Assembly: GCF_014268755.2 (NCBI RefSeq)
Contig: NZ_CP077093.1
Coordinates: 1,724,001-1,788,000 of the forward strand
DNA: 64,000 nucleotides
Direction of reading: 5' to 3'
DNA from: Pseudomonas vanderleydeniana
GTDB taxonomy: Bacteria; Pseudomonadota; Gammaproteobacteria; Pseudomonadales; Pseudomonadaceae
Below the pieces are notes generated by a model, which saw nothing but the letters and a program-made list of their open reading frames with translations, had not been told where the DNA came from and did not search any database. Made by a program: the position numbers and the translations under genes. Shown one piece after another: positions 44,258 through 53,397 of the stretch (positions are counted from its first letter, which is position 1; each line of letters starts with the position of its first letter).

Positions 44258-44824
44258 TCAGCTGATTGCAGCGGCACCTGGAGTCTTGTCGTAACCGTCG
44301 GAGGCTACCGCGTTGGCGCCTGGAGTCTTGTCGTAGCCGTCAGCGGCGATGGCATTGGCACCAGGAGTCTTGTCGTAGCCGTCAGCGGCGACAGCGTTGG
44401 CGCCCGGGGTCTTGTCGTAGCCGTCAGCGGCGACAGCGTTGGCGCCCGGGGTCTTGTCGTAGCCGTCAGCGGCGATGGCATTGGCACCAGGAGTCTTGTC
44501 GTAGCCGTCAGCGGCGACAGCATTGGCACCAGGAGTCTTGTCGTAACCGTCAGCAGCGATCGCGTTGGCACCAGGAGTCTTGTCATAGCCGTCAGCGGCG
44601 ACAGCGTTGGCACCCGGGGTCTTGTCGTAGCCGTCAGCGGCGACAGCATTCGCACCTGGGGTTTTGTCGTAGCCGTCAGCGGCGACAGCATTCGCACCTG
44701 GGGTTTTGTCGTAACCGTCGGCAGCGACGCGATAGGCACCTGGGGTGTGGCTGGAACCATCGGCGGCGTAGGTGTTGGCGGCCAGTACGGAGAGGGTCAG
44801 GGCGAGGATCAGTTTGGTTTTCAT
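44258..44824 (-). CDS. Secreted protein of twelve 14-residue repeats, unknown function
   Basis: This is a 188-residue protein. A signal peptide (MKTKLILALTLSVLAANTYA) is followed by a degenerate unit (DGSSHTPGAYRVAA, about residues 22-35). Ten near-identical units DGYDKTPGANAVAA follow (36-175, Val/Ile variation at one position), and a final shortened unit DGYDKTPGAAAIS. The 42-base DNA units differ at silent positions, so the protein sequence is conserved while the DNA drifts. GGAG lies nine bases before the ATG. I recognise no family. The repeat is small, acidic-basic alternating and Gly/Pro-containing. The downstream array contains three copies of its 3' end. Confidence 0.85.
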   Translation of the reverse strand: MKTKLILALTLSVLAANTYAADGSSHTPGAYRVAADGYDKTPGANAVAADGYDKTPGANAVAADGYDKTPGANAVAADGYDKTPGANAIAADGYDKTPGANAVAADGYDKTPGANAIAADGYDKTPGANAVAADGYDKTPGANAVAADGYDKTPGANAIAADGYDKTPGANAVASDGYDKTPGAAAIS

Positions 44825-45212
44825 GGTGGTTGCTCCAGTCGGGTGTTCGTTTTGTTCAGTGGGTGTGGAAGTCATACTACGCTCGTTTATTCGATTAAAA
44901 AGCGCAAATAAGTGCTTAAATTAATCGTATAAATCGATGTATTGTGCGGCGCGATCAAATGGCGGTCACCGGATGCCCGAGGGCAGGCGCGCAAATCGAT
45001 TGGGCGTAGGGTCAGGATGGAGGATGGGAATTAAGTCGCTATTAATTCCGGGCTTGCACGAAATGCAGGAGGGCTCTGTAGGAGCCGGCTTGCTGGCGAT
45101 TGCGGTGTATCAGTCGGCATTTACATCGACTGGCACACCGCAATCGCTAGCAAACCGGCTCCCACTCAAGAGCAATGCCGGTCCCGCAATCGGGAACCGG
45201 CAGAAGGGGTAA
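44825..45212. other. Promoter region of the repeat-protein gene and a REP hairpin
   Basis: There is an AT-rich stretch (44882-44945) directly upstream of the repeat-protein gene that must hold its promoter. No gene is supported. A large hairpin with GGAGCCGGCTTGCTGGCGAT-type arms occupies 45081-45162, just beyond the kgtP stop. Confidence 0.6.
45081..45162. repeat. REP-type inverted repeat after kgtP
   Basis: Near-perfect arms (GGAGCCGG...CCGGCTCC, continuing through GCGATTGCGGTGT and ACACCGCAATCGC) flank a short loop. Likely transcript end of the permease gene. Confidence 0.75.
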
Positions 45213-46535
45213 TCAGTCGGTCTCGATCCGCGAGTGCTTGCGGGTGTCCTTCATGGTGACGTACACCAGCAGCGATACCGCGATGCAGGCGGTCACGTAC
45301 CAGTAGTAGCCGGTCTCCATGCCGATGCTCTTGAACCACAGCGCGATGTACTCGGCAGTACCGCCGAAGATCGACACGGTCAGCGCGTAGGGCAGCCCCA
45401 CGCCCAAGGCGCGGATTTCAGTCGGGAACAGCTCGGCCTTCACCACGGCGTTGATCGAGGTGTATCCGCTGACGATGATCAGCGCCGCCATGATCAGGAA
45501 GAACGCGCCCCACCAGGTCTGGATGGTATGCAGGGTGCTGAGGATCGGGACGGTGCAGAGCGTGCCGAGGATCCCGAAGGCGATCAGGATCGGCCGCCGG
45601 CCCACCTTGTCCGACAGCGCACCGATCACCGGTTGCAGGCACATGAACAGGAACAGGGTGGCCGCCGAGATCGTAGTGGAGTCGGAGATACTCATGCCGA
45701 CGGTGTTCACCAGGTACTTCTGCATGTAGGTGGTATAGGTGTAGAACGCCAGGGTGCCGCCCATGGTCAGGCCGACCACGGTCAGCAGCTCCTTGGGATG
45801 ACGCAGCAATGTGCGCATCAGGCTCTCTTTCGGCTTTTCCTTCTTCTTCACGAACGATTCGGTTTCTTCCATGCCGCGCCGCAGGTAGAGCGCGACCACC
45901 GCGCACAGGGCGCCGATGCCGAACGGAATGCGCCAGCCCCAGTCCTGCAACTGTTCGACGCTGAGGAGCTGTTGCAGCACGATCAGCACCGCCAGGGCGA
46001 TGAGCTGGCCGGAGATCAGGGTCACGTACTGGAAGCTGGAGTAGAAGCCACGGCTCTGCTTGGTGGCCATCTCGCTGAGGTAGGTGGCGGAGGTGCCGTA
46101 TTCGCCGCCGACCGACAGGCCCTGCATCAGGCGGGCGACCACCAGCAGGATCGGGGCGCCGACGCCGATGGTTTCATAGCCGGGGGTCAGGGCGATGATC
46201 AGCGAGCCTGCGCACATCAGCAGGACCGAGGCCATCAGTGCCGCCTTGCGGCCCTTGCGGTCGGCGTACAGACCCATCAGCCAGCCACCGATCGGGCGCA
46301 TCAGGAAGCCCACGGCGAAGATCGCGGCGGTGTTGAGCAGTTGCGCGGTGGTGTCCCCCTTGGGGAAGAAGACCTTGGCGAAGTACAGCGAGAAGGCGGC
46401 GTAGACGTACCAGTCGTACCACTCGACCATGTTGCCGACCGACCCGCTGAAAATCGATTTCAGGCGGCTGGCGGTGGTTCTTTCTTGTGCCGGCGCGACC
46501 GCCGACCCCAGGGGCAGGGTAGTGGAGTTATCCAT
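45213..46535 (-). CDS. kgtP: MHS-family permease, alpha-ketoglutarate/dicarboxylate type (KgtP-like)
   Basis: This is a 440-residue metabolite:proton symporter of the MHS branch of the major facilitator superfamily. Key features are GNMVEWYDWYVYAAFSLYFA (helix 1), GWLMGLYADRKGRKAAL (loop 2-3) and QGLSVGGEYGTSATYLSEMA in helix 5. KgtP of other bacteria imports alpha-ketoglutarate and related acids. A sigma-54-type promoter and palindromic activator sites lie upstream, and a sigma-54-activating two-component system is next to it. This is the same pairing as the MifSR-controlled alpha-ketoglutarate transporter in P. aeruginosa. The exact substrate is inferred. Confidence 0.85.
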   Translation of the reverse strand: MDNSTTLPLGSAVAPAQERTTASRLKSIFSGSVGNMVEWYDWYVYAAFSLYFAKVFFPKGDTTAQLLNTAAIFAVGFLMRPIGGWLMGLYADRKGRKAALMASVLLMCAGSLIIALTPGYETIGVGAPILLVVARLMQGLSVGGEYGTSATYLSEMATKQSRGFYSSFQYVTLISGQLIALAVLIVLQQLLSVEQLQDWGWRIPFGIGALCAVVALYLRRGMEETESFVKKKEKPKESLMRTLLRHPKELLTVVGLTMGGTLAFYTYTTYMQKYLVNTVGMSISDSTTISAATLFLFMCLQPVIGALSDKVGRRPILIAFGILGTLCTVPILSTLHTIQTWWGAFFLIMAALIIVSGYTSINAVVKAELFPTEIRALGVGLPYALTVSIFGGTAEYIALWFKSIGMETGYYWYVTACIAVSLLVYVTMKDTRKHSRIETD

Positions 46536-46597
46536 CTAGGGAACCTTGTGAGTATTGTTTTTGTGGAGCGCGCGTGAGCGCAGCCTGGGCGCTCCAT

Positions 46598-46613
46598 AGC
46601 AGGAGCCGTGCCA
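46598..46613 (-). promoter_or_regulatory. Sigma-54 (-24/-12) promoter of kgtP
   Basis: On the minus strand TGGCACG-GCTC-CTGCT fits the -24/-12 consensus TGGCACG-N4-TTGCW with one mismatch and exact GG-to-GC spacing. Transcription would start near 46587, about 50 bases before the kgtP ATG. Confidence 0.8.
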
Positions 46614-46648
46614 GGGCTCGAAGGCCCGGTTTAGAGGGGGTGGAGAAA

Positions 46649-46676
46649 ATCCATGAGCGGAAATCCGCTCATGGAT
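46649..46676. promoter_or_regulatory. Palindromic activator-binding site (UAS) upstream of kgtP
   Basis: A perfect 12-base inverted repeat ATCCATGAGCGG-AAAT-CCGCTCATGGAT is placed 60-90 bases before the predicted start. The spacing suits an enhancer-binding activator dimer. A weaker related site (GTGAGCGGAAAATC...GCGTCAC, 46686-46713) lies next to it. Confidence 0.72.
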
Positions 46677-46731
46677 GGGCGGTCGGTGAGCGGAAAATCG
46701 CCGATAGCGTCACGGGCACGCAGAGAGACCC

Positions 46732-46877
46732 GTGGCGAGCGGGCTTGCCCGCGCTCGACTGCGCAGCAGTCGTAAAGCCATTCACCTGGGTGGGCCTGGC
46801 GCATGGCGATTGCAGGTTTCAGGGCCGCTCCGCGCCCCAGCGCGGCGGTGCGGCGTTCCGACAAGCCCGCTCGCCAC
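46732..46877. repeat. REPIN copy C1
   Basis: A single diverged REP doublet, 146 bases, with ends GTGGCGAGCGGGCTTGCCC and CAAGCCCGCTCGCCAC, sits just after the response-regulator stop. It contains about 16 extra bases relative to the A and B copies. It is not tandem. Confidence 0.85.
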
Positions 46878-46908
46878 AGGGGCCACAGGAGAGAGGATTG
46901 TGGCGTGG

Positions 46909-48243
46909 TCAGTCGTCGCGCAGGAAGCTTTCGCGCGTCAGCCCGTGGCGCTGCATTTTCTCGTTGAAGGTGCGCCGCGGCAGTTGCAGTTCTTCGAGCA
47001 CGGCCTTGACGTCGCCCTTGTGGCGGGTCAGCGCCGAGCGCAGGCACTGTGCCTCGAAGGCTTCCTGCTGCGCCGCCAATGACTGGCCCGGATCGAGGCT
47101 GACCGGTTCCGGATCGCCCAGGCCGAGCACCGAGCGTTCGGCGGCATTGGCCAGTTCACGGACGTTGCCGGGCCAGTCATGACCCAGCAGCCGGCTCAGT
47201 TGCGAGCCGCCCAGTGGCCTTACCGCGCGCCCCAGGCGCTCGGCCGCGCCCTGGGCAAAGTGCTCGAACAGCAGCGGGATATCCTCGCGCCGCTCGCGCA
47301 ATGGCGGCAGGCGCAGTTCGGCCACGGTCAGCCGGTACGCCAGGTCTTCGCGAAAACGTCCGGCCCGGGCCTCCTCCAGCAGGTCGGGCTTGGTCGCAGC
47401 GACGATGCGCAGGTCGACCGGGATGCTCTGGTTGGAGCCCAGGCGTTCGAGCTTCTGTTCCTGCAACACCCGCAGCAGCTTGACCTGCTGGGCCAGCGGC
47501 ATGCTCTCGATCTCGTCGAGAAACAGGGTGCCGCCATTGGCATACTCCAGCTTGCCGATCCGCTTGCCCTGCGCCCCGGTGAAGGCGCCGCTCTCATGGC
47601 CGAACAACTCGGCTTCGAACAACGGCTCGGGGATCGCCGCGCAGTTGAGGGCCACGAACGGCTTGGCCGAGCGCGGCCCGAAGTCGTGCAGGCAGCGGGC
47701 GACCAGCTCCTTGCCGCTGCCGGTTTCGCCGCGGATCAGCACGTTGACCGGCAGCGGCGCCAGTTCCAGCACCTGTCGGCGCAAGGTCTGCAGGCTGCGT
47801 GACACCCCCAGCAGGCAGGCATCGAGGCGTAAGCGGCTGTCGGCCTGTTCATGCAGACGGCGGTTCTCCAGCACCAGCCGACGCTTTTCCAGGGCGCGGC
47901 CGAGACTGCCGAGCAGGGCTTCGGGGCTGAAGGGTTTTTCCAGGAAGTCGTAGGCGCCATCGCGCATCGCCTCGACCGCCATCGGCACATCGCCATGGCC
48001 GGTCAGCAGGATCACCGGCAGGTCGGGGTCGAGCGCCCGTACCCGCGCCAGCAGCTCCAGGCCGCCGAGGCCGGGCATGCGTACGTCGCTGATGATCACC
48101 CCGGGAAAGTGCGGTGGCAGGTTCGCCAGGCAGTTCTCGGCGCGGCTGAACAGCCGGACCGAGAATCCCGACAGGCCCAGCCACTGCTCCACCGCGGTAC
48201 GAATGCTGGCTTCGTCATCGACCACTATCACCGAATTCAGCAT
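46909..48243 (-). CDS. NtrC-type (DctD/MifR-like) response regulator
   Basis: This is a 444-residue sigma-54 activator. The receiver domain has Asp53 as the phosphorylation site (ISDVRMPGLGG). The AAA+ domain has Walker A GETGSGKE (residues 172-179) and the sigma-54-contact motif GAFTGA (219-224). A C-terminal Fis-type DNA-binding helix ends in RRTFNEKMQRHG. It overlaps the upstream sensor-kinase gene by seven bases. It is the obvious activator of the neighbouring kgtP promoter, given the sigma-54 element and palindrome there. It is close to both DctD and MifR; the choice is not resolved. Confidence 0.9.
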   Translation of the reverse strand: MLNSVIVVDDEASIRTAVEQWLGLSGFSVRLFSRAENCLANLPPHFPGVIISDVRMPGLGGLELLARVRALDPDLPVILLTGHGDVPMAVEAMRDGAYDFLEKPFSPEALLGSLGRALEKRRLVLENRRLHEQADSRLRLDACLLGVSRSLQTLRRQVLELAPLPVNVLIRGETGSGKELVARCLHDFGPRSAKPFVALNCAAIPEPLFEAELFGHESGAFTGAQGKRIGKLEYANGGTLFLDEIESMPLAQQVKLLRVLQEQKLERLGSNQSIPVDLRIVAATKPDLLEEARAGRFREDLAYRLTVAELRLPPLRERREDIPLLFEHFAQGAAERLGRAVRPLGGSQLSRLLGHDWPGNVRELANAAERSVLGLGDPEPVSLDPGQSLAAQQEAFEAQCLRSALTRHKGDVKAVLEELQLPRRTFNEKMQRHGLTRESFLRDD

Positions 48244-50003
48244 GGTTCGCAGACCTCCAGGGCAATGGGCAGGGCCAGGGTGAAGCAGGCGCCGCCCGGC
48301 CGGTTGATGACGTTCAGGCGGCCGCCCTGTTCATGGACGATCGCGTAGGACACGGCCAACCCCAGGCCCAGGCCTTCGCCCACCGGCTTGGTGGTGAAGA
48401 ACGGGTCGAAGACCTTGGCCAGGTGCTCCTCGGGAACACCGCCGCCGCTGTCACTCACACTCAGCAGCCACAGTTGCTGGTCAGCCTCGATACGGATCTC
48501 CAGGCGCCTGAGCGGCTGGTCATGCATGGCATCGAGGGCGTTGCGCAGCAGGTTGATCAGCACCTGTTCGAGGCGGATCGCATCGCCGCGAACCCAGGCG
48601 GGGCGGGTCAGGTGCAGGACGATACTGACGTTGTCCTCGCGCAGGCGCGGATCGAGCAGTTGCAGGGCCTGGTCGACCACGCCGGCCAGGTCCAGCGGCT
48701 CGCGCAGGCCACTGGGGCTTTGCCGGGCGTAGGTCTTGAGGTGGCTGGTCAGGGCGGCCATGCGGGTCAGCATCTGCTCCAGCGGTGCCAGCGCTTCGCG
48801 CGCGGCGTCGAGCCGGCCGTGGTCGAGCAGCAGGCGCAGGGTTGCCAGCTGCATGCGTTGGGCGGTCAGCGGCTGGTTGATTTCGTGGGCCAGGGCGGCG
48901 GACATCTGTCCCAGCGCCGCCAGCTTGGCCGACTGCACCAGGCCGTCCTGTGCCGTACGCAGGTCGCGCGTGCGCTCTTCAACCAGTCGCTCCAGTTCTG
49001 CGCGACTGCGTTGGCGCAGGCGGGCCAGGCGCCAGCGCTGGTTGAGGAACAGCGCCAGGAACACCAGGGTCAGCCACAGGCCGGCCCCGGCCAGCCCGGC
49101 ATTGCGCCGTTCCTCGGCGGCCAGTTGCGGCTTGCGCAGCAGGTGCAGGGTCCAGTGTTCGGTGTCCAGCGGCAGCGATTCCCAGAGCAGCTCGGCGGTG
49201 CCTTCGGGGGTGGTCACCCGGCTCAGGAAGCTGTGGCTGTCGAACACCTGCAAGGTCTGGTGTTCGATGGTGCTCAGCGGCTGCTTGTCGTACTGGCGGG
49301 TACGGCCGATTTCGCTGCGGTCGTTGTCCGACAGCGGCCGCAGCAGGCGATAGCGCCAGTTCGGCTGGTTGGCGATGAACACGATGTCGCGGGCGTCGCT
49401 GACCAGCAGGATGTCGTTGCCCTTGCTCCACTCGTGCTCGATCTCGGGGAACTCCAGCTTCACCACCATGGCGCCGATGAATTCGCCGCGGTCGTTGTAG
49501 ACCGCGCTGGAGAGGAAGTAGCCGGGAATCCCGCTGGTCACGCCGACCGCGTAGAAGTGCCCGCTGCCTTCGCTGCGGGTCTGGTTGAAGTAGGGGCGAA
49601 AGCCGTAGCTATGACCGACATAGCTGCTCGGCAGTTGCCAGTTGCTGGCGGCCACCGACAGACCGTTGCGGTCGAGCAGTTGCAGGGTCGAGGAGCGTGC
49701 GGCGCCGTTCATGCGCTCCAGTTTGCGGTTGAGGGCATCCTGGCGTTGTGGCGTGATCGGCCCATTGAGCGCTTCACGCAGTTCCGGGTCCAGGGCGATC
49801 ACGGCCGGCAGGGCGCGGTAGCGCTCGATCAGGGTATGCAGGGAGTTGGCGTACAGCGCCAGTTGATCGCGGCCGCGGACAGCATCATCCAGCAATGCCT
49901 GCTGCGTGGCACGGTGCATGGCCCAGCCGGCGGCCAGCACGGTGCCGGCGAGAATCAGCAGGGTATGGAGCAGCAGACGCAGGGAGCGGGGGATCGGCGG
50001 CAT
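48237..50003 (-). CDS. Sensor histidine kinase (DctB/MifS-like)
   Basis: This is a 588-residue membrane kinase. Two membrane helices (about residues 10-28 and 300-318) frame a large periplasmic double-Cache sensor. A coiled-coil region and the dimerisation/phosphoacceptor domain follow, with the histidine in [10 protein letters not shown]. The C-terminal ATPase contains the N box [10 protein letters not shown] and the G boxes [11 protein letters not shown] and [11 protein letters not shown]. It overlaps the response-regulator start, so the two form one operon. The periplasmic sensor fits detection of dicarboxylates. Confidence 0.9.
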   Translation of the reverse strand: MPPIPRSLRLLLHTLLILAGTVLAAGWAMHRATQQALLDDAVRGRDQLALYANSLHTLIERYRALPAVIALDPELREALNGPITPQRQDALNRKLERMNGAARSSTLQLLDRNGLSVAASNWQLPSSYVGHSYGFRPYFNQTRSEGSGHFYAVGVTSGIPGYFLSSAVYNDRGEFIGAMVVKLEFPEIEHEWSKGNDILLVSDARDIVFIANQPNWRYRLLRPLSDNDRSEIGRTRQYDKQPLSTIEHQTLQVFDSHSFLSRVTTPEGTAELLWESLPLDTEHWTLHLLRKPQLAAEERRNAGLAGAGLWLTLVFLALFLNQRWRLARLRQRSRAELERLVEERTRDLRTAQDGLVQSAKLAALGQMSAALAHEINQPLTAQRMQLATLRLLLDHGRLDAAREALAPLEQMLTRMAALTSHLKTYARQSPSGLREPLDLAGVVDQALQLLDPRLREDNVSIVLHLTRPAWVRGDAIRLEQVLINLLRNALDAMHDQPLRRLEIRIEADQQLWLLSVSDSGGGVPEEHLAKVFDPFFTTKPVGEGLGLGLAVSYAIVHEQGGRLNVINRPGGACFTLALPIALEVCEPC

Positions 50004-50073
50004 GCGGGCAACGACAGGCTTGGAGAGAGGGCAGGAAAGATAACACGCCCGTCCAGACCAACGCTGACTTGCC

Positions 50074-50212
50074 GATCGTTCCCACGCTCTGCGTGGGAAT
50101 GCCTCTCTGGACGCTCGGCGTCCGCTCTTGTGACGCAGAGCGTCACGGGCTGCGTGCCCACGCTGAGCGTGGGCACTATCATCAAGCGGAGCGCCGCCCG
50201 ACTGTCTCCTAC
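50074..50212. repeat. Compound REP element between the kinase gene and bglX
   Basis: Two nested palindromes of the TTCCCACGCTCTGCGTGGGAA and TGCCCACGCTGAGCGTGGGCA type are followed by a single arm (AAGCGGAGCGCCGCCCG, 50183-50212). That arm matches one arm of the large inverted repeat at 36148. It marks the gap between the bglX 3' end and the kinase promoter. Confidence 0.75.
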
Positions 50213-50221
50213 AAGGAGGGG

Positions 50222-52513
50222 TTACAGCAGTTCGAAGCTCTGTTGCGTCACGTCCCGGGAATCCAGGCCAATCTGCACGTTGAACTTGCCCGGCTCGGCG
50301 ACGTACTTGAGCTGGGTGTTGTAGAACTTCAGGTCGTTCTCGTCGATGGTGAAGTGAATGACCTTCTCCTCACCGGCCTTGAGCATGACCTTCTGGAAGT
50401 TCTTCAGCTCCTTGACCGGACGGATCATCGAACCCGCCACATCCTGGATGTACAGCTGCACCACGGTCTCGCCATCACGCTTGCCGGTGTTGCGCACGGT
50501 GATGCTGGCGTCGAGCTTGCCGCTCTTGTTCAGCGTGGTCGAGGACAGCGCCATGTTGCTCAGGCTGAAATCGGTGTAGCTCAGGCCGTAGCCGAACGGA
50601 TACAGCGGGGTGTTTTCCTCGTCGAAGTACTGCGAGGTGTAGTTGCCCGGCTTGCCCGGCGTGAACGGCCGGCCGATGGTCAGGTGGTTGTAGTACATCG
50701 GCACCTGGCCGACCGAGCGCGGGAAGGTGATCGGCAGCTTGCCCGACGGGTTGTAGTCGCCGAACAGCACATCGGCGATGGCGTTGCCGCCTTCGGTACC
50801 GCTGAACCAGGTTTCCAGCACGGCATCGGCCTGGTCCTGTTCCTGGCCGATGGTCAGCGGACGGCCGTTCATCAGCACCAGTACCAGCGGCTTGCCGGTG
50901 GCCTTGAGGGCGGCGATCAGCTTGCGCTGGGTCTCGGGGATGTTCAGGTCGGTACGGCTCGACGATTCGTGGGACATGCCGCGCGATTCGCCCACCGCAG
51001 CGACGACCACGTCCGCCTGCTTCGCGGCCTGGACCGCCTCGTCGATCAGCTGCTGCTCGGGACGCGGGTCATCGACCACTTCCGGCGCATCGAAGTTGAG
51101 GAAGTTCAGGTAGTCGACGATCTTCTTGTCGGTGGTGATGTTCGAGCCACGGGCGTAGACCAGTTGGCCCTTGTCGCCCAGGGCACGGCTCATGCCGTCG
51201 AACAGGGTGACCGATTGTGCCGGCTGGCCGGCGGCGGCCCAACTGCCCATCATGTCGATCGGGGCCTTGGCCAGCGGGCCGACCACGGCGATCTTCGCCG
51301 ATTTTTCCAGCGGCAGGGTCTGCTTCTCGTTCTTGAGCAGTACCAGGCTGCGCTTGGCCACGTCGCGCGCTTCGGCACGGTGCAGGCGGCTTTCGGCGTT
51401 GGTGTCGGCCGGATCATCCTCGGCCTTGCCGATGCGCAGGTACGGGTCCTTGAACAGGCCCATGTCGTACTTGGCACCCAGCACTTCACGCACGGCGTTG
51501 TCCAGGTCGCTCTGCGGCACTTCGCCGGACTTGATCAGCCCCGGCAGTTCCTTGCCGTACAGCGAGTCGTTCATGCTCATGTCGATGCCGGCCTTGATCG
51601 CCAGCTTGGCCGCTTCGCGACCGTCCTTGGCGACACCATGCTTGAGCAGTTCGAAGATCGCCCCGTGGTCGCTGACCGCCAGGCCCTTGAAGCCCCAGTC
51701 CTTGCGCAGCAGGTCCTGCATCAGCCAGGTGTTGGAGGTGGCGGGCACCCCGTTGACCGAGTTCAGCGCGACCATCACCCCGCCAGCACCGGCGTCGATG
51801 GCGGCACGGTAGGGCGGCAGGTAGGTCTGGTACATCTTCACCGGGCTCATGTCGACCACGTTGTAGTCGCGGCCGCCTTCCACCGCGCCATACAGGGCGA
51901 AGTGCTTGACGCTGGCCATGATGCTGTCCGCCTGGCTCGGGCTCTTGCCCTGGTAGGCCTGGACCATCACCTTGGCGATGCGCGAGACCAGGTAGGTGTC
52001 TTCGCCGAAACCTTCGGAGGTGCGGCCCCAGCGTGGATCGCGGGAGATGTCGACCATCGGCGCGAAGGTGATGTCGAGGCTGTCGGCACTGGCCTCCTGG
52101 GCGGCGATGCGCCCGGAGCGGCCGATGGCATCCATGTCCCAGCTGGAAGCCAGGCCCAGGCTGATCGGGAAGATGGTCCGGTGGCCGTGGATCACGTCAT
52201 AGGCGAAGAACATCGGGATCTTCAGCCGGCTGCGCATGGCCGCGTCCTGCATCGGGCGGTTTTCCGGGCGGGAGATGGAGTTGAAGGTACCGCCGATGTT
52301 GCCCGCGGCAATTTCCTTGCGGATCAGCTCACGGGGCATCTCCGGACCGATGCTGATCAGGCGCAACTGGCCGATCTTTTCCTCGAGGGTCATCTGCTTC
52401 ATCAGGTGGGCGATGAAGGCGTCCTTGTTTTCGATGGGGGCGGTCTTGCTGTCCGCCGCAACCGGGAGACTGGCCAGGCCGACAGCAAGGCCCAGCAAAC
52501 ACAGCTTCTTCAT
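50222..52513 (-). CDS. bglX: BglX, periplasmic beta-glucosidase (glycoside hydrolase family 3)
   Basis: This is a 763-residue exported GH3 enzyme that hydrolyses beta-linked glucosides. The signal peptide is residues 1-20 (MKKLCLLGLAVGLASLPVAA). The N-terminal GH3 barrel includes FAPMVDISRDPRWGRTSEGF, SVKHFALYGAVEGGRDYN and the nucleophile aspartate in LAVSDHGAIFE. A second GH3 domain contains NGRPLTIG, and a C-terminal fibronectin-III-like domain ends the protein. The start at 52513 gives a proper signal peptide. Length and domain order equal E. coli BglX. Monocistronic context. Confidence 0.95.
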   Translation of the reverse strand: MKKLCLLGLAVGLASLPVAADSKTAPIENKDAFIAHLMKQMTLEEKIGQLRLISIGPEMPRELIRKEIAAGNIGGTFNSISRPENRPMQDAAMRSRLKIPMFFAYDVIHGHRTIFPISLGLASSWDMDAIGRSGRIAAQEASADSLDITFAPMVDISRDPRWGRTSEGFGEDTYLVSRIAKVMVQAYQGKSPSQADSIMASVKHFALYGAVEGGRDYNVVDMSPVKMYQTYLPPYRAAIDAGAGGVMVALNSVNGVPATSNTWLMQDLLRKDWGFKGLAVSDHGAIFELLKHGVAKDGREAAKLAIKAGIDMSMNDSLYGKELPGLIKSGEVPQSDLDNAVREVLGAKYDMGLFKDPYLRIGKAEDDPADTNAESRLHRAEARDVAKRSLVLLKNEKQTLPLEKSAKIAVVGPLAKAPIDMMGSWAAAGQPAQSVTLFDGMSRALGDKGQLVYARGSNITTDKKIVDYLNFLNFDAPEVVDDPRPEQQLIDEAVQAAKQADVVVAAVGESRGMSHESSSRTDLNIPETQRKLIAALKATGKPLVLVLMNGRPLTIGQEQDQADAVLETWFSGTEGGNAIADVLFGDYNPSGKLPITFPRSVGQVPMYYNHLTIGRPFTPGKPGNYTSQYFDEENTPLYPFGYGLSYTDFSLSNMALSSTTLNKSGKLDASITVRNTGKRDGETVVQLYIQDVAGSMIRPVKELKNFQKVMLKAGEEKVIHFTIDENDLKFYNTQLKYVAEPGKFNVQIGLDSRDVTQQSFELL

Positions 52514-52759
52514 GAATGGTTTTCTCGAGAGCCCGGTACGGCTAGGGCTCAACGAGCACCGGCCGGGCTGTTTAGTTATAGGGAGCGGCTATTGTCGTGC
52601 CAATAAATCCAGCACACTGCTGAACTGTTTTTCGCGCTGGGCATCTTTTAGCTGATTGGCTTCATACATTCCAGTGGCGGGGGCCGATTATGCCCTAGTC
52701 ACGAATGCGCAAAGCCCAGGCGTTTGTCCCTTTTTATCGTTTCAAGGAGCGTTTCGAGC

Positions 52760-53368
52760 ATGCAGGCACCCCAAGGTTTGCGTTCGAGCTGGAGAGTCGC
52801 GGTCCTGGTCCTGTTGGCCAGCGTGCTGGCGGGCTGCGGTATCAACAATATTCCCACCTACGACGAGCAGGTGAAGGCCAACTGGGCCCAGGTGCAGAAC
52901 CAGTACCAGCGGCGCGCCGACCTGATCCCGAACCTGGTGGAAACGGTCAAGGGCTATGCGAAGCAGGAACAGGACACCCTGACCGCCGTGGTCGAGGCCC
53001 GCTCGCGGGCGACCTCGGTGCAGGTCGATGCCAGTACCCTGGACAACCCCGAGAAGCTCAAGCAGTACCAGGAGGCCCAGGGTCAGTTGACTGGGGCGCT
53101 GAGCCGGCTGATGGTAGTGTCGGAGCGTTATCCGGACCTCAAGTCGAACCAGAATTTCCTCGCCCTGCAGTCGCAGCTCGAGGGGACGGAGAACCGCATC
53201 AGCGTGGCCCGGCGCGACTTCATTCTCAGCGTGGAGAAGTACAATACCGAGATCCGTACCTTTCCCGGTCGCCTCTGGCATAGCCTGATGTACAGCGACC
53301 TGCCGCTGCGGCCGAACTTCGAGGCGACCAGCCAGGACGCCGACAAGGCACCCCAAGTGAAGTTCTGA
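52760..53368 (+). CDS. lemA: LemA-family membrane lipoprotein
   Basis: This is a 202-residue LemA-family protein with a lipoprotein signal (VLLASVLAGC, the lipidated cysteine near residue 26) and a helical bundle. The helices contain QVKANWAQVQNQYQRRADLI, IPNLVETVKGYAKQEQDTL and RYPDLKSNQNFLALQSQLEG, all hallmarks of LemA. AAGGAG precedes the ATG by about ten bases. It begins a three-gene operon with two TPM-domain proteins, a combination that recurs in many bacteria. The molecular role of LemA is not established. Confidence 0.92.
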   Translation: MQAPQGLRSSWRVAVLVLLASVLAGCGINNIPTYDEQVKANWAQVQNQYQRRADLIPNLVETVKGYAKQEQDTLTAVVEARSRATSVQVDASTLDNPEKLKQYQEAQGQLTGALSRLMVVSERYPDLKSNQNFLALQSQLEGTENRISVARRDFILSVEKYNTEIRTFPGRLWHSLMYSDLPLRPNFEATSQDADKAPQVKF

Positions 53369-53397
53369 CCGCTCGGGTCATCACGGATGAGGTAGAC

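Noticed and set aside
43512..44294. 260-codon plus-strand open frame across the second array
   Set aside because: It is the translation of tandem REPIN units on the opposite strand, repetitive and without a plausible start.
44258..44824. Repeat-protein gene as a CRISPR or minisatellite without coding function
   Set aside because: The 42-base units keep the reading frame with silent changes, and the frame has a signal peptide and a ribosome site.
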